Made by a program: the position numbers and the translations under genes
Origin: Mycobacterium kubicae
GTDB lineage: Bacteria > Actinomycetota > Actinomycetes > Mycobacteriales > Mycobacteriaceae
Assembly (NCBI RefSeq): GCF_015689175.1
Contig: NZ_CP065047.1
Coordinates: 62,001-126,000 of the forward strand
Length of the DNA stretch: 64,000 nt
Direction of reading: 5' to 3'
The notes under the pieces: generated by a model
Databases searched by the model: none
What the model was told of the DNA's origin: nothing
The model's input: the letters and a program-made list of their open reading frames with translations, nothing else
Part shown: positions 1 to 10,371 of the stretch, piece after piece
How the letters are laid out: each line of letters begins with the position of its first letter
Position numbering within the stretch: position 1 is the first letter of the stretch

Positions 1-1
1 T

Positions 2-664
2 GCGTCGCCGGCCGCCCCCGCAGCGGCGGCGCAAGCCGTCGCCCAGGCGGCGGGACAGTCGGGCATGAACGGCGCGATGCAGGCATCGACTCAGGCCGCG
101 CAGACCACATCCGCGCCTTCGGAAGCGACGGGCCAGCTCAGTTCGCTGATGCAGCAGCCGATGCAGATGGTGTCAGGTGTGACCGAACCGCTGAAAGAGA
201 TGGCGCAGGCGCCGATGCAGGCGATGCAGGGCTTCACCAGCCTGCCGCAAAGCATGATGCAGGCGATGGGTGGCATGTTCGGGTCTGCCGGAGCCTCGAA
301 TGCGGCGACGGTGACTGCGGCTGCCGAGCCGGTCGTGGCCGCGGGCAGCGTTGCCGGAGGCGCGGCCTCGGGTGGGGGTGCGGGCAGTGTCGGGAGCTTC
401 CCCGGCGCGGGATTGACCAGTTACACCCGTCCCACCAGCAGCTTCGAGTCAGAGGCGGGCGGACGGCCGACCAGTGTGCGCGCGGGGGTCCTGAACGCCG
501 CCGAGGTGCGCGGACCGGTCGCCTCTAACGCGATGGGCGGCGCGCCGATGCCGATGTCACCGGCCGGCATGCTCGCTCGGGGCGCCGGATCCGAATCCGA
601 GAAGGATGCGGCGGTGGCGCGGGCTCGCGTTGTGGTCCAAGGGGAACCCACCGACCCGCGCTAG
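2..664 (+). CDS. PPE-like / ESX-associated protein, C-terminal part (5' truncated by window)
   Basis: The reading frame is open from the left edge and ends at TAG. The visible 220 residues are rich in Ala, Gly, Met and Gln, with a low-complexity segment of repeated PMQ/QPM/QAM units, then a Gly/Ala/Ser linker and a charged tail ending in EPTDPR. This composition is typical of the C-terminal region of mycobacterial PPE proteins secreted by ESX systems, but the diagnostic PPE N-terminus lies outside the window, so the family is inferred. It is not the gene expected before the Rv0036c homologue in M. tuberculosis (fadD34), so it marks a lineage difference. Confidence 0.55.
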   Translation, partial: ASPAAPAAAAQAVAQAAGQSGMNGAMQASTQAAQTTSAPSEATGQLSSLMQQPMQMVSGVTEPLKEMAQAPMQAMQGFTSLPQSMMQAMGGMFGSAGASNAATVTAAAEPVVAAGSVAGGAASGGGAGSVGSFPGAGLTSYTRPTSSFESEAGGRPTSVRAGVLNAAEVRGPVASNAMGGAPMPMSPAGMLARGAGSESEKDAAVARARVVVQGEPTDPR

Positions 665-820
665 CCGTCCGCTCCGCGCTTTGGTCACAGTTGTCACACC
701 AGCCTCTGTCCAGACCGATGCACTTTTTGCCCGACTCATAGCGACAGCGCCATTTGTCGCTCGGAGGTGGGCACCACGGCTACTGCTGGGAGGAGGGGCC
801 AGTGTGGCTGATGTGACAGT

Positions 821-900
821 TCATCGCCCGCGGCCGGGGCTGAGGATGATGGGCCCCGGCTCTCTTCGCGGGCTGCGCCCGCTCATCGCCCGCGGCCGGG
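821..900. repeat. 18-bp direct repeat pair at the 3' end of the Rv0036c homologue
   Basis: The 18-mer TCATCGCCCGCGGCCGGG occurs at 821-838 and again, identically, at 883-900. The second copy contains the stop codon and last codons of the minus-strand gene that follows; the first lies 62 bp further downstream of it. Nothing gene-like was seen in the rest of 665-882. Confidence 0.8.
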
Positions 901-1656
901 AGGCCCCGCGAATGCCTGCGCCAGAGACAACCACCGCCGCGCGTCCGCACCGTCGGCGGTTACATCCAGACTGCTCAACGCCCGTCGTTGCGTCACCAGG
1001 AAACAGAAGTCCAGAGCCGAGCCGGTGACCCGCTGCGACGCATCATCTGGTCCCCACGTCCAGACATCACCGCCGGGTCCGCGCAGTTCGACGCGAAACG
1101 GCTCGTTCGGTGGCGTCAGATTGTTGACGGCGAAGGCGTAGTCACGGGTGCGCACACCCAGGTGCGCGATCGAGCGCAGCCGTTCGGTGGCCGGGCGACT
1201 GACGCCGAGCGCATCGGCGACATCCAACCCGTGCGCCCAGGTCTCCATCAGTCGCGCCGTCGCCATCGATGCCGCACTCATCGGCGGCCCGAACCAAGGC
1301 AACTTGCGGCCGTCGGGGACGGTCACCAGCGCCTGGTGCAGCTTCTCGCGAGTGATCCGCCAGTCGTTCAACAGATCACCGGGCGGCATGGCGGCCAGAT
1401 CCTCGGCACCGGCGTCGACGAACCCGCCGGGATCGGCGGCCGCGGCGGTCAGCACCACCCCGAACGCCTCCTCGTCGGTGACCGCGGTGAGCGCGACGCG
1501 GTCGGTCCACAACAAGTGCGCGATCTGGTGCGCAATGGTCCAGCCGGGCGCGGGTGTCGGCATGGCCCATTCGTCCGGGGACAGCGGCGTCACCAGCGCG
1601 TCGAGGTCGTCGCTCTCCGCGCGCAAGTCAGCGACTATCGCCCCGGGACCTGCCAT
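883..1656 (-). CDS. TIGR03084/maleylpyruvate-isomerase-like (DinB fold) protein, Rv0036c homologue
   Basis: This 257-residue protein has the mycothiol-dependent maleylpyruvate isomerase/DinB-like fold: an N-terminal helical domain with the metal-site His region ([16 protein letters not shown], near residues 43-58) and a second conserved [10 protein letters not shown] segment (about 142-151). The family binds a divalent metal and several members use mycothiol; the substrate of this one is unknown. ATG at 1656 is preferred because AGGGAGGA lies just upstream and the length matches Rv0036c; a GTG one codon earlier is also possible. The start overlaps the stop of the upstream MFS gene (TGATG), implying translational coupling. 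Confidence 0.85.
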   Translation of the reverse strand: MAGPGAIVADLRAESDDLDALVTPLSPDEWAMPTPAPGWTIAHQIAHLLWTDRVALTAVTDEEAFGVVLTAAAADPGGFVDAGAEDLAAMPPGDLLNDWRITREKLHQALVTVPDGRKLPWFGPPMSAASMATARLMETWAHGLDVADALGVSRPATERLRSIAHLGVRTRDYAFAVNNLTPPNEPFRVELRGPGGDVWTWGPDDASQRVTGSALDFCFLVTQRRALSSLDVTADGADARRWLSLAQAFAGPPGRGR

Positions 1657-2963
1657 CACTTCCTCCCTGACTTGGCCGGTAGGCCGCGCCGGCCGACGAC
1701 GCTGTGCACCAACAGCCCCATCAGATAGATGACCGAGCCGAACAAGACGAACACCGGCGCCCGCCCGTCGTCGGGGACCAGCGCCGCACCAACGGTCACC
1801 GCGACGATAAACGAAACCCAGAACAGGGCGTCCTGCACGGCGAAAACGTGTCCGCGCAGCGCGTCGTCAACGTCGATCTGCATCGCCGAGTCGGCGCACA
1901 ACTTGACCACCTGCCCGGCCACGCCCAGGGAGAAACCGCAGGCCACCATGACCGGCAACAGCAAGCTGGCACCGGCGAGCTGGATGATCGCCGCGGCCAC
2001 CAGAGCGCCGTTGGCCGTCGCGTACCGCCCCCAGCGGCGAATGATGACGGGGGTCAACACGTTGGCCAGGAACGCGCCGAGGCCGGTAGCCCCGAAGAAC
2101 ACCAGCGCGGTGCCCAACCCGGCCACGTCGGCATCGGGCATGTGGTGCACCAACAACAGGATCAGCAGTGAGTTGATGCCGACGACCATGCGGTGGGCGG
2201 CCAGCCCGGACAATGCCGCCGCAACCGTTGGGCGTTGAACCACCGTGCGCAACCCGTGCACCCACCCGGTGAGCACCGCGTAGAGGGCCGAGCCATGGAT
2301 CGCGCGTTTGGTGTCGTCCGGACCGAGCACCCGCGGGGCGAACCGCAACGACAGCAACAGCGCGATCGACACCGGTATCGCGGCGACGAAGATGACGAGC
2401 GCCGCACCCCGGTCGCCACCGCCGCCGAAATAGCGCGGCACCAACATGAAATTGGCGCCGACGAAAGCCGCGACCGCACCCGAGGCGGTCGCCACCGAGT
2501 TCATCGTGACCACCTTTTCGCGGGGCACCACGTGCGGCAACGCCGCCGACAATCCCGACGCGACGAACCGGGCCAAACCGTTGGCCAGCAGCGCCGCGCA
2601 CAACAACAGCACGTCACCTGCTCCGACGGCCAAGATCGTGCCGATCACGGCGATGAACGCCAAGCGGCTGATGTTCGCGCCCACCAGCACCAGACGCCGA
2701 TCCCAGCGGTCCATCAGCGCCCCAGCGAACGGACCCAGCAGCGAATACGGCAGGAACAGCACGGCGAACGCCCGCGCGATCGCCATCGGGTCAGCGGCCC
2801 GGTCCGGATTGAACAGCAGCGCGCCGGCCAACCCCGCCTGAAAAAGGCCGTCACCGAACTGGCTTGCCATGCGCACCTGCATCAGTCGCCAGAAGTCCGG
2901 CATCTCGCGTATCGACCGCCACAACTCGACGGGTGCGCGTGCCTGCGTGCGGCTGCGATTCAA
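1656..2963 (-). CDS. MFS transporter, Rv0037c homologue
   Basis: Integral membrane protein of the major facilitator superfamily, with about 12 hydrophobic segments and the loop motif [14 protein letters not shown] between helices 2 and 3, a variant of the MFS signature. The start is uncertain. The open frame runs to 3041, but similarity to Rv0037c as remembered begins around [16 protein letters not shown], so a TTG at 2963 is proposed (435 aa); 3041 remains the alternative. It is transcribed away from the yqgE-like gene and coupled to the downstream metal-binding protein. Substrate unknown. Confidence 0.8.
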   Translation of the reverse strand: MNRSRTQARAPVELWRSIREMPDFWRLMQVRMASQFGDGLFQAGLAGALLFNPDRAADPMAIARAFAVLFLPYSLLGPFAGALMDRWDRRLVLVGANISRLAFIAVIGTILAVGAGDVLLLCAALLANGLARFVASGLSAALPHVVPREKVVTMNSVATASGAVAAFVGANFMLVPRYFGGGGDRGAALVIFVAAIPVSIALLLSLRFAPRVLGPDDTKRAIHGSALYAVLTGWVHGLRTVVQRPTVAAALSGLAAHRMVVGINSLLILLLVHHMPDADVAGLGTALVFFGATGLGAFLANVLTPVIIRRWGRYATANGALVAAAIIQLAGASLLLPVMVACGFSLGVAGQVVKLCADSAMQIDVDDALRGHVFAVQDALFWVSFIVAVTVGAALVPDDGRAPVFVLFGSVIYLMGLLVHSVVGRRGLPAKSGRK

Positions 2964-3093
2964 CAGAACCCACTTCCACGATCGGGCGCAGGCAAGGCTC
3001 TTGTCGCGCTGTGCCGCCCCAACAACATTACAAATCTTCACCGACGACGCTTGTTTATGCCGGGCTCAGCTTCGGGGGTGCGATGATGTTGGG

Positions 3094-3699
3094 GTGGCGC
3101 CGCACGAAGATCCCGAAGACTATGTCGCACCCGCCGCGCAACGGGTTCGCGCGGGTACGTTGCTGCTGGCCAACACCGACCTGCTCGAACCGACTTTCCG
3201 CCGCAGCGTCATCTACATCGTCGAGCACAACGACGGGGGAACGCTGGGAGTGGTGCTCAACCGGCCCAGCGAAACCGCGGTCTACAACGTCTTACCGCAG
3301 TGGGCCAAACTCTCCGCCAAGCCCAAGACGATGTACATCGGCGGCCCGGTGAAACGGGACGCCGCCTTGTGTCTGGCGGCCTTGCGGGTCGGGGCCGAAC
3401 CCGACGGCGTGCCCGGTCTACGGCACGTGGCCGGTCGCATTGTGATGGTGGATCTGGACGCCGAGCCCGAGGCGATCGCACCGGTCGTCGAAGGCGTGCG
3501 CATCTTCGCCGGCTACTCCGGCTGGACCATCGGTCAACTCGAAGGCGAAATCGAGCGCGACGACTGGATCGTCCTGTCTGGCTTGCCCTCCGACGTCCTG
3601 GTCGGCCCGCGGACCGACCTGTGGGGACAGGTACTGCGCCGACAACCGTTGCCGCTGTCGCTACTGGCGACTCACCCGATCGACGTCAGCCGCAACTAG
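3094..3699 (+). CDS. YqgE/AlgH family protein (DUF179), Rv0038 homologue
   Basis: A 201-residue YqgE/AlgH protein. Visible signatures are GTLLLANTDLLEPTFRRSVIY near the N-terminus (about residues 21-41), the GTLGVVLNRPS segment and a GGPV turn in the middle, and the YSGWTIGQLEGEI motif (about 145-157). The biochemical function of the family is unresolved, although AlgH was first described as an alginate regulator in Pseudomonas. The GTG at 3094 starts the conserved sequence VAPHEDPED and matches the length of Rv0038; upstream in-frame starts would add sequence that reads as non-coding. It is divergent from the MFS gene. Confidence 0.9.
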   Translation: MAPHEDPEDYVAPAAQRVRAGTLLLANTDLLEPTFRRSVIYIVEHNDGGTLGVVLNRPSETAVYNVLPQWAKLSAKPKTMYIGGPVKRDAALCLAALRVGAEPDGVPGLRHVAGRIVMVDLDAEPEAIAPVVEGVRIFAGYSGWTIGQLEGEIERDDWIVLSGLPSDVLVGPRTDLWGQVLRRQPLPLSLLATHPIDVSRN

Positions 3700-3735
3700 G
3701 CGGTTCAGTCGCACGACGCGGTTCAGTCGCACGAC
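3700..3735. repeat. Perfect 18-bp tandem duplication spanning a stop codon
   Basis: GCGGTTCAGTCGCACGAC is present twice head to tail (3700-3717 and 3718-3735). The proximal copy for the minus-strand gene encodes its last residues (SCD) and TGA; the other copy repeats the same residues and a second TGA just downstream. Confidence 0.9.
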
Positions 3736-4067
3736 AGTGTGCAGCCCGCGCAATTGCCGCCGCATCCGGCGGCATCCGCGGCCTGGGTGCGCAGCGCATA
3801 CCGCGCGCTCTGCCAGGACCCGGTGGCCAGCGTTCCGACGGCACCGGCGATGCAGACGATGACCACCACCAGGGCGGTCTGCGGCGAGGCCGCCAATGCC
3901 ACCACTCCCCCGGCGGTGAGCATCACCGCGGCTGCCAACTGAGTCGGCGCCATGGCACGTCGCGCCAACAACGTCGAGTCGGCCGGCTGAGTCTGCGTTA
4001 GCGACCAGACCCCGAATGCGGCGGAAGCAACTGCCGCACACATGCACAGCACGCCGGCGATAAGCAT
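3723..4067 (-). CDS. Small membrane protein, Rv0039c homologue
   Basis: A 114-residue protein with an N-terminal hydrophobic segment starting MLIAGVLCMCAAVASA and two more transmembrane stretches in the centre (QLAAAVMLTAGGVVALAAS and ALVVVIVCIAGAVGTLATG). The C-terminus is Cys-rich (CGGNCAGCTLSCD), which could bind a metal or form disulfides. It is syntenic with Rv0039c, of similar length. Function unknown. The stop codon sits in the 18-bp tandem duplication. Confidence 0.8.
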   Translation of the reverse strand: MLIAGVLCMCAAVASAAFGVWSLTQTQPADSTLLARRAMAPTQLAAAVMLTAGGVVALAASPQTALVVVIVCIAGAVGTLATGSWQSARYALRTQAADAAGCGGNCAGCTLSCD

Positions 4068-4136
4068 GCGCTCACAATACGAGTCAGCTTGGGGTTCCGC
4101 TCGCCGGGCTCCCCACCGGCCTGGTTCCGGATCGGC

Positions 4137-5237
4137 TTAGCGCTGAGGGGTCATCGTGATCAGCGGGCCCTGCCCGGGTGTCAGCGTGACCAGCGGCGGC
4201 TGCGCGGTCGCCGGGCTGGGCACGGCTGGCTGCGCGGGCAGCCCGACCGCGCCCGACCGGGCGGTCTGTGCGGGCGGGGCAGCCGGTGCCGGAACAGCCG
4301 CGGGCGCCGGTGCCGCGGGAACCGCAGGAGCGGGAGCCGGTGCCGCCGGAGCCGGAGCGGCCGGAGCGGCCGGAGCGGTCCCCGGCGCCGTCACCCGGAA
4401 GCCGTTGACGATGGCGTCGGTGGCAGGGGCATCGGAGACCGCCTGCGAAGCGGCGGTGGTCACCGACAACGACACCAGGTACTTCTCGTTTCCGGCGGTG
4501 GCGATGACGTGGCGCCGCGACGTGTTGAGCGTCATGTCGTTCTCGCGGTACGTGCCTTCGATGACCGACGACGGGAAGTTGCCGAGATTCGCCATCGAGG
4601 CATTCGTGGTCTGCCACCCGAGCAGTTGCTGGCTGTCGACGTAGCCGTGGCTGATGGCTTCGGCGGGATCGAAGTCGCCGACCAGCTTGTACACCACGAT
4701 CTGGGCGTTCGAGGTGTAGATGCTGTTGCCGCCGACCCGGTCAGCGATCACCACGAATGCATCCGGGACGTTGGGGTCGGGCACCTGCGTCCAGCGCGGC
4801 GGCACCGGCAAGGTGATGTCGAGCGCCTTGAACCCCTGCGCGCGCTGCGCTTCGAGCTTGACGCCTTTGGCGCGCAGGTAGTCCCGCAGGGTGCCGCTGA
4901 CCGCGGGCGTCGCGGCCGGCGGCGTGGGCGCTGCGACGGCCCCGGCACCGGCGGCCGGAACCGCGGCGGGAACCGGGGAAGCAATCGGAGCCGGCAGCTG
5001 TACCGGAGGCACAGCTTGCGCCGGTGCCGGAGCGAACCTGTTGGTGACGCCACCGGGATAAACCGTGAGGTTCTGCGCCGGCGGCACGGCGGCTTGAGAC
5101 GGGCCTGGCGCGGGGATGGCGGGGGGTGGATACAGCGGATCGGCAGACGCCGTACCGCTGGTGATCAGCACGACGCCGACGAAGCCGGCGGCCACGCCTC
5201 CCGCGAAAACCCGCCAGTTGCGGGCGATCTGAATCAT
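4137..5237 (-). CDS. mtc28: Secreted proline-rich antigen Mtc28
   Basis: A 366-residue homologue of the 28-kDa proline-rich antigen (Rv0040c). It has a Sec signal peptide ([14 protein letters not shown], hydrophobic core, then ASA before DPLYPPP), a Pro/Ala-rich linker, and a conserved LpqN/LpqT-like domain ([41 protein letters not shown]). The C-terminus is an Ala/Pro repeat tail longer than in M. tuberculosis, with near-perfect GGAGCGGCC tandem units in the DNA on the opposite strand. ATG at 5237 is chosen over the upstream frame because GGAGGG precedes it and it begins the signal peptide. Exported protein of unknown molecular role. Confidence 0.9.
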   Translation of the reverse strand: MIQIARNWRVFAGGVAAGFVGVVLITSGTASADPLYPPPAIPAPGPSQAAVPPAQNLTVYPGGVTNRFAPAPAQAVPPVQLPAPIASPVPAAVPAAGAGAVAAPTPPAATPAVSGTLRDYLRAKGVKLEAQRAQGFKALDITLPVPPRWTQVPDPNVPDAFVVIADRVGGNSIYTSNAQIVVYKLVGDFDPAEAISHGYVDSQQLLGWQTTNASMANLGNFPSSVIEGTYRENDMTLNTSRRHVIATAGNEKYLVSLSVTTAASQAVSDAPATDAIVNGFRVTAPGTAPAAPAAPAPAAPAPAPAVPAAPAPAAVPAPAAPPAQTARSGAVGLPAQPAVPSPATAQPPLVTLTPGQGPLITMTPQR

Positions 5238-5434
5238 GTGCGTCGATCCCTCCGAATAACGTCGGGCGCCAGCGCCCGTCATGAACGCCGAATCTAATAA
5301 GTTCCTAAGGGCGGGACCAGGCTTGAAATGAACCTGGGACGAACCTCTGATCGGCGTGCAACGCAACCGAGACCATCCCGTGGCCGGCGGCTCGGCCACC
5401 GGGCCTCGCGGGCCGCCCTTATACCCTGTTGAGC

Positions 5435-8338
5435 GTGACCGAATCGCCGACCGCTCCGCCGGGCAGCACGCCTGGTGTCACCGACGCGGACACCGACGCG
5501 CCGCGGCACCGCTACACCGCCGAGCTGGCGGCCAGGCTGGAACGAACTTGGCAGGACAACTGGGCCCGGCTGGGAACGTTCAACGTGCCCAACCCGGTCG
5601 GCTCGCTGGCGCCGGCGGACGGCACGGCCGTGCCTACCGACAAGTTGTTCGTGCAAGACATGTTTCCCTACCCGTCCGGGGAGGGGCTGCACGTCGGGCA
5701 CCCCTTGGGCTACATCGCCACAGACGTCTATGCGCGCTACCACCGGATGATCGGGCGCAACGTCTTGCACGCTTTGGGCTTCGACGCATTCGGACTTCCG
5801 GCCGAGCAGTACGCCGTCCAGACCGGTACTCATCCGCGCATCAGGACCGAAGCCAACATCGTCAACTTCCGGCGCCAGCTGAGTCGGCTGGGCCTGGGTC
5901 ACGACAGTCGGCGCAGCTTCTCCACCACCGATGTCGAGTTCTACAAGTGGACGCAGTGGATTTTTCTGCAGATCTACAACGCGTGGTTCGACACCGCCGC
6001 CAACAAGGCCCGCCCGATAGCGGACTTGATCGACGAGTTCGATTCGGGCGCAAGGTCTTTGGAGGACGGCCGGGACTGGTCCGAGCTGTCGGCGGGGGAG
6101 CGGGCCGACGTCATCGACGGCTACCGGCTTGTCTACCGCGCGGACTCGATGGTCAACTGGTGCCCCGGACTGGGCACCGTGCTGGCCAATGAAGAGGTGA
6201 CCGCCGACGGCCGCAGCGACCGGGGAAATTTCCCCGTGTTCCGAAAGCGGCTGCGACAGTGGATGATGCGGATCACCGCGTATTCCGACCGGCTGCTCGA
6301 CGACCTGGACGTGCTGGACTGGCCGGAAAAGGTCAAGACCATGCAGCGCAATTGGATCGGGCGCTCGACGGGCGCAAGCGCGGTGTTCTCGGCGACGGAC
6401 AGCGCCGACACCACGCGCGACATCGAGGTGTTCACGACACGGCCCGACACCCTGTTCGGCGCCACGTATTTGGTGTTGGCTCCCGAGCACGAGCTGGTCG
6501 ACGCGCTGGTTGCCACCGACTGGCCGGACGACGTCAACCGGGCGTGGACCTACGACAGCGCCTCGCCCGCTGACGCCGTCGCGGCCTACCGCAAGGCGAT
6601 CTCGGCCAAATCCGACCTGGAGCGCCAGGAGAGCCGCGAGAAGACCGGTGTCTTCCTGGGCAGCTATGCCACCAACCCGGCCAACGGGAACCCGGTGCCC
6701 ATCTTCATCGCCGACTATGTGCTGGCCGGCTACGGCACGGGGGCCATTATGGCCGTACCGGGTCACGACCAGCGGGACTGGGAATTCGCCCGCAAGTTCG
6801 GCCTACCGGTCGTGGAAGTGATTGCCGGCGGCGACATTTCAGAGTCGGCTTACACCGGCGACGGAGTGCTGGTCAACTCCGATTACCTGAACGGCATGAC
6901 CGTCGCGGCGGCCAAGGAGGCCATCACGGCCCGGCTAGAGGCCGACGGCAAAGGCCGGGCCCGCATCGAGTTCCGGCTGCGCGACTGGCTTTTCGCGCGG
7001 CAACGGTACTGGGGTGAGCCGTTTCCCATCGTCTACGACAGCGATGGCCGACCGCATGCGCTCGCCGAAGCCGCCCTGCCCGTCGAGCTGCCCGATGTTC
7101 CCGACTATTCCCCCGTGTTGTTCGATCCCGACGACGCCGACAGTGAGCCGTCGCCGCCGTTGGCCAAGGCGACCGATTGGGTGCACGTCGAGTTGGACCT
7201 CGGCGATGGGCTCAAGCCCTACACCCGCGACACCAACGTCATGCCGCAATGGGCCGGCAGTTCCTGGTATGAGCTGCGCTACACCGACCCGCACAATTCA
7301 GAACGGTTCTGCGGCAAGGAGAATGAAGCGTACTGGATGGGGCCCCGGCCGGCCGAGCACGGTCCGGACGACCCGGGTGGTGTCGACCTTTACGTCGGCG
7401 GCGCCGAGCACGCGGTGCTGCACTTGCTGTATTGCAGGTTCTGGCACAAGGTCCTGTACGACCTGGGGTACGTCAGTTCCCGAGAGCCCTATCGTCGACT
7501 GGTCAACCAGGGCTACATTCAGGCGTTCGCCTACACCGACGCACGCGGATCTTATGTGCCCGCCGAGCAGGTCATCGAGCGCGACGGAAAGTTCGTATAC
7601 CCCGGGCCCGACGGCGAAATCGAGGTCTTCCAGGAGTTCGGGAAGATCGGTAAGAGTCTGAAGAATTCGATCTCGCCCGACGAGATCTGTGATGAATACG
7701 GGGCGGACACGCTGCGTGTCTACGAGATGTCGATGGGACCGCTGGAGGCATCCCGCCCCTGGGCTACCAAGGATGTGGTGGGCGCGCACCGCTTTTTACA
7801 GCGGGTATGGCGGTTGGTGGTCGACGAAAACACCGGCGCCACACGCGCGGTCGACGGGCAGGAGTTGGACACCGGCACCCTGCGGGCGCTGCATCGCGCC
7901 ATCGCTGGCGTCGCCGAAGACTATGCCGCACTGCGCAACAACACCGCGACCGCCAAGCTCATCGAGTACACCAACCACCTGACCAAGCAGCATCGCGATG
8001 CGGTCCCCAGGGCCGCGGTGGAGCCGCTGGTCCTGATGCTGGCGCCACTGGCGCCGCACCTGGCGGAGGAGTTGTGGCTGCGCCTGGGCCACCCGACCTC
8101 GCTGGTGCACGGGCCGTTCCCGCAGGCCGATCCCGCATACCTGGTGGACGACACGGTCGAGTACCCGGTGCAAGTGAACGGCAAGGTACGGAGTCGGGTG
8201 GTGGTGGCCGCGGACGCCGACGACGAGTCGGTGAAAGCCGCCGCCCTGGCGGACGAGAAGGTCCAGGGGTTCTTGGCAGGTGCGACTCCGCGCAAGGTGA
8301 TCGTCGTCCCCGGGCGGTTGATCAACCTGGTTGTGTGA
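5435..8338 (+). CDS. leuS: Leucyl-tRNA synthetase
   Basis: Class I aminoacyl-tRNA synthetase that charges tRNA-Leu in the cytoplasm; 967 residues, matching mycobacterial LeuS. The HIGH-like motif is visible in [16 protein letters not shown] near residue 80. The CP1 editing domain contains [18 protein letters not shown], and the KMSKS-like loop reads [10 protein letters not shown] near residue 738. The anticodon-binding and C-terminal domains are complete and end NLVV. GTG at 5435 (TESPTAP) is the start homologous to M. tuberculosis; a TTG two codons earlier is possible. It is divergent from mtc28 and convergent with the following SDR gene. Confidence 0.97.
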   Translation: MTESPTAPPGSTPGVTDADTDAPRHRYTAELAARLERTWQDNWARLGTFNVPNPVGSLAPADGTAVPTDKLFVQDMFPYPSGEGLHVGHPLGYIATDVYARYHRMIGRNVLHALGFDAFGLPAEQYAVQTGTHPRIRTEANIVNFRRQLSRLGLGHDSRRSFSTTDVEFYKWTQWIFLQIYNAWFDTAANKARPIADLIDEFDSGARSLEDGRDWSELSAGERADVIDGYRLVYRADSMVNWCPGLGTVLANEEVTADGRSDRGNFPVFRKRLRQWMMRITAYSDRLLDDLDVLDWPEKVKTMQRNWIGRSTGASAVFSATDSADTTRDIEVFTTRPDTLFGATYLVLAPEHELVDALVATDWPDDVNRAWTYDSASPADAVAAYRKAISAKSDLERQESREKTGVFLGSYATNPANGNPVPIFIADYVLAGYGTGAIMAVPGHDQRDWEFARKFGLPVVEVIAGGDISESAYTGDGVLVNSDYLNGMTVAAAKEAITARLEADGKGRARIEFRLRDWLFARQRYWGEPFPIVYDSDGRPHALAEAALPVELPDVPDYSPVLFDPDDADSEPSPPLAKATDWVHVELDLGDGLKPYTRDTNVMPQWAGSSWYELRYTDPHNSERFCGKENEAYWMGPRPAEHGPDDPGGVDLYVGGAEHAVLHLLYCRFWHKVLYDLGYVSSREPYRRLVNQGYIQAFAYTDARGSYVPAEQVIERDGKFVYPGPDGEIEVFQEFGKIGKSLKNSISPDEICDEYGADTLRVYEMSMGPLEASRPWATKDVVGAHRFLQRVWRLVVDENTGATRAVDGQELDTGTLRALHRAIAGVAEDYAALRNNTATAKLIEYTNHLTKQHRDAVPRAAVEPLVLMLAPLAPHLAEELWLRLGHPTSLVHGPFPQADPAYLVDDTVEYPVQVNGKVRSRVVVAADADDESVKAAALADEKVQGFLAGATPRKVIVVPGRLINLVV

Positions 8339-8347
8339 CGCGACGCC

Positions 8348-9013
8348 TCAACGGTGCCGGATGACCACCTCGTGGACGTGACCATCCGGGGGAGTGGCGA
8401 CCACCTGGGCAACGGCTTGGGCGACGGTCTCGGGTCGTAAGAACTTCCCGGGGTCGTAGTCGCCGCCCTCGTAGGCCACCAGATCGCGCTGCATCTCGGT
8501 ATCGACACGACCCGGATGGATGGAGGTGACACGCAGCGCCGGTTCGTCTTGGCGCAGCGAATCGGCGAAGGCCCGCAGGGCGAACTTGCTGGCCGAGTAC
8601 GACGCCATGCCGGGCGAAACATTGCGGCCGGAACCGGAATTGATGAACACCACCAAGCCATTGGCCTGCCGCAGCGCCGGCAACAGCGCCAAAGTCAAGG
8701 CGACAGCACCAAACACGTTGACCGCAAACGTCGCTCGCCATTCATCGACGTGTGACTCGGCGACACGGCCGGGAACGGACAACCCGGCATTGTGCACCAA
8801 TACGTCCAATTGGTCGATGACTTCGCAGCTGGACTCGATGCTGTCGGCGTCGGCCAGATCCATCGGGAACGTTGTGGCGTCCAGGCGTTCGGCAACGGCG
8901 TCAAGACGGGCCGACGGGCGGCCGGCCAGCAACAGGCTGTGCGTCGGCGCCAGCGCCGTGGCGATCGCCGAGCCGATACCGCCGCTGGCGCCGGTGATGA
9001 GTGCGGTAGGCAT
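8348..9013 (-). CDS. Short-chain dehydrogenase/reductase
   Basis: A 221-residue classical SDR with the TGASGGIG nucleotide-binding motif at the N-terminus, NAG in the central strand and the YSASK catalytic Tyr/Lys pair. It is a cytosolic NAD(P)-dependent oxidoreductase; the substrate cannot be read from sequence. It sits convergent to leuS and just upstream of the marR-like gene on the other side. It is absent at this position in M. tuberculosis, where leuS is followed directly by the MarR gene. Confidence 0.9.
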   Translation of the reverse strand: MPTALITGASGGIGSAIATALAPTHSLLLAGRPSARLDAVAERLDATTFPMDLADADSIESSCEVIDQLDVLVHNAGLSVPGRVAESHVDEWRATFAVNVFGAVALTLALLPALRQANGLVVFINSGSGRNVSPGMASYSASKFALRAFADSLRQDEPALRVTSIHPGRVDTEMQRDLVAYEGGDYDPGKFLRPETVAQAVAQVVATPPDGHVHEVVIRHR

Positions 9014-9053
9014 AACCTAGTCAGTTACCAATCCGGTTGACAGTCAAACGGAT

Positions 9054-9557
9054 TCAGACCTGCTGTGGTGCCGGAGATTCACCCGGGGAGTGAGCAGCCG
9101 GCTCACCGGCAGCCAACCGGTCCAGCGGCGCCAACGCCTTGGCCAGTGTCTCCAAATCGGATTCGGGAAGCTGGCTGAGCATCGCCGCCAGCGCCGCATG
9201 CCGGTTGGCCAACGATTCGGCGTGCACCGCCCGACCCCGAGCGGTGATGTCCACCAGCACCGCACGCAGATCCGACGGGTCACGTGAGCGCTTGACCAGA
9301 CCGATCTTCTCCAACCGGCGGATGGCCACGGTGGTGGTCGGAGTGCGCACCCGTTCGTGGGCGGCCAGGTCCGTCATCCGGATGGGGCCCCGGTCGAGCA
9401 GGGTGACCAGAATCGAAAGTTGCGCCAGCGTCAATTCTCCGGCGACCGCACCATTGGGATCGCCGCGGCGCAAGATCGAGAACAGTTTGGACAAGGCGCG
9501 ATGCAAACCCTCGGCCAGCTCCGTCACCTCGGCCGCAGTAGGTTCGCTGTCCGCCAT
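9054..9557 (-). CDS. MarR-family transcriptional regulator, Rv0042c homologue
   Basis: A 167-residue winged-helix MarR protein. The DNA-binding region runs through ELTLAQLSILVTLLDRGPIRMTDLAAHERVRTP with the wing following (RRLEKIGLVKRSRDPSDLRAVLVDITARG), and a C-terminal helix for dimerisation. Ligand and targets are unknown. The C-terminal tail is poor in secondary structure and shorter than in Rv0042c. Confidence 0.9.
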   Translation of the reverse strand: MADSEPTAAEVTELAEGLHRALSKLFSILRRGDPNGAVAGELTLAQLSILVTLLDRGPIRMTDLAAHERVRTPTTTVAIRRLEKIGLVKRSRDPSDLRAVLVDITARGRAVHAESLANRHAALAAMLSQLPESDLETLAKALAPLDRLAAGEPAAHSPGESPAPQQV

Positions 9558-9621
9558 AAGTCGGCAGTCTAACGCGACAAAGCGGCGGTGGGAGAGTACG
9601 CCTCGCGCCAGTTACTGGCCA

Positions 9622-10371
9622 TCAAAGAACTTGGGACAGGAATCGCTGCAGCCGCTCGGTCTCCGCCGCCTCGAATATCTGCTGTGGCGGCCCGGATTCG
9701 ACGACCTTGCCGTGATCCATGAACACGACTTTGTCCGATGCCGATCTGGCGAAGCCCATTTCGTGAGTGACTACCACCATTGTCATGCCGTCCGCACCGA
9801 GATCGGCGATCAACGCCAGAATGCCTTTGACCATCTCGGGATCCAACGCCGACGTCGCCTCGTCGAAGAACATCACCTGCGGCGCCATGGCCAACGCACG
9901 CGCGATCGCGACACGTTGCTGTTGGCCGCCCGACAGAGTGGCCGGGCGGGCGCCGGCTTTGTGTTTCAGGCCAACCCGATCCAGCTGATGCAACGCCAAT
10001 TCGCGCGCCGCGTCGGCCGATAGCCGCCGCAGTTTGCGCGGCGCCAGCGTGACGTTATCCAGCACACTGCGATGCGGGAAGAGGTTGAAGTGCTGGAACA
10101 CCATGCCGATACGCTGGCGCAGCTCGTTGGGGTTGTCGCGCAACACCGATCTGCCATCGAGGAGGATGTCGCCGCTGTTGGGTTCGTGCAAGCGATTCAG
10201 AGTGCGTAGCAACGTCGACTTGCCCGAACCGGACGGGCCGATGATCGCTGCGGTGCTGCCGGCCGGCACATCGATGTCGACGCCGCGCAGTACCAGTGTG
10301 CCGTCGAGTATTTGATGAATTCCTCTGGCGGCCAACGACACTGGCTCACGTTGCTGGACCGCGGCGGTCAC
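9622..10371 (-). CDS. Amino-acid ABC transporter ATP-binding protein (GlnQ-type)
   Basis: A 249-residue polar amino-acid uptake ATPase. Walker A is GPSGSGKST, the signature motif LSGGQQQRVAIARAL, Walker B VMFFDEATSALDPE, and the switch His is in VVTHEM. GTG at 10371 overlaps the stop of the fused binding-protein/permease gene by four bases (GTGA), so the longer open frame to 10506 is rejected. The two genes encode a complete importer; two ATPase and two permease copies would assemble at the membrane. The specific amino acid is not determinable, but Gln/Glu-type systems share this architecture. Confidence 0.93.
   Translation of the reverse strand: MTAAVQQREPVSLAARGIHQILDGTLVLRGVDIDVPAGSTAAIIGPSGSGKSTLLRTLNRLHEPNSGDILLDGRSVLRDNPNELRQRIGMVFQHFNLFPHRSVLDNVTLAPRKLRRLSADAARELALHQLDRVGLKHKAGARPATLSGGQQQRVAIARALAMAPQVMFFDEATSALDPEMVKGILALIADLGADGMTMVVVTHEMGFARSASDKVVFMDHGKVVESGPPQQIFEAAETERLQRFLSQVL

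Noticed and set aside
4089..5297. 402-codon plus frame opposite mtc28
   Set aside because: Arg/Gly-rich shadow of the Pro/Ala repeats of mtc28.
5294..6766. 490-codon frame opposite leuS
   Set aside because: Antisense to conserved leuS; low-complexity Val/Arg/Gly translation.
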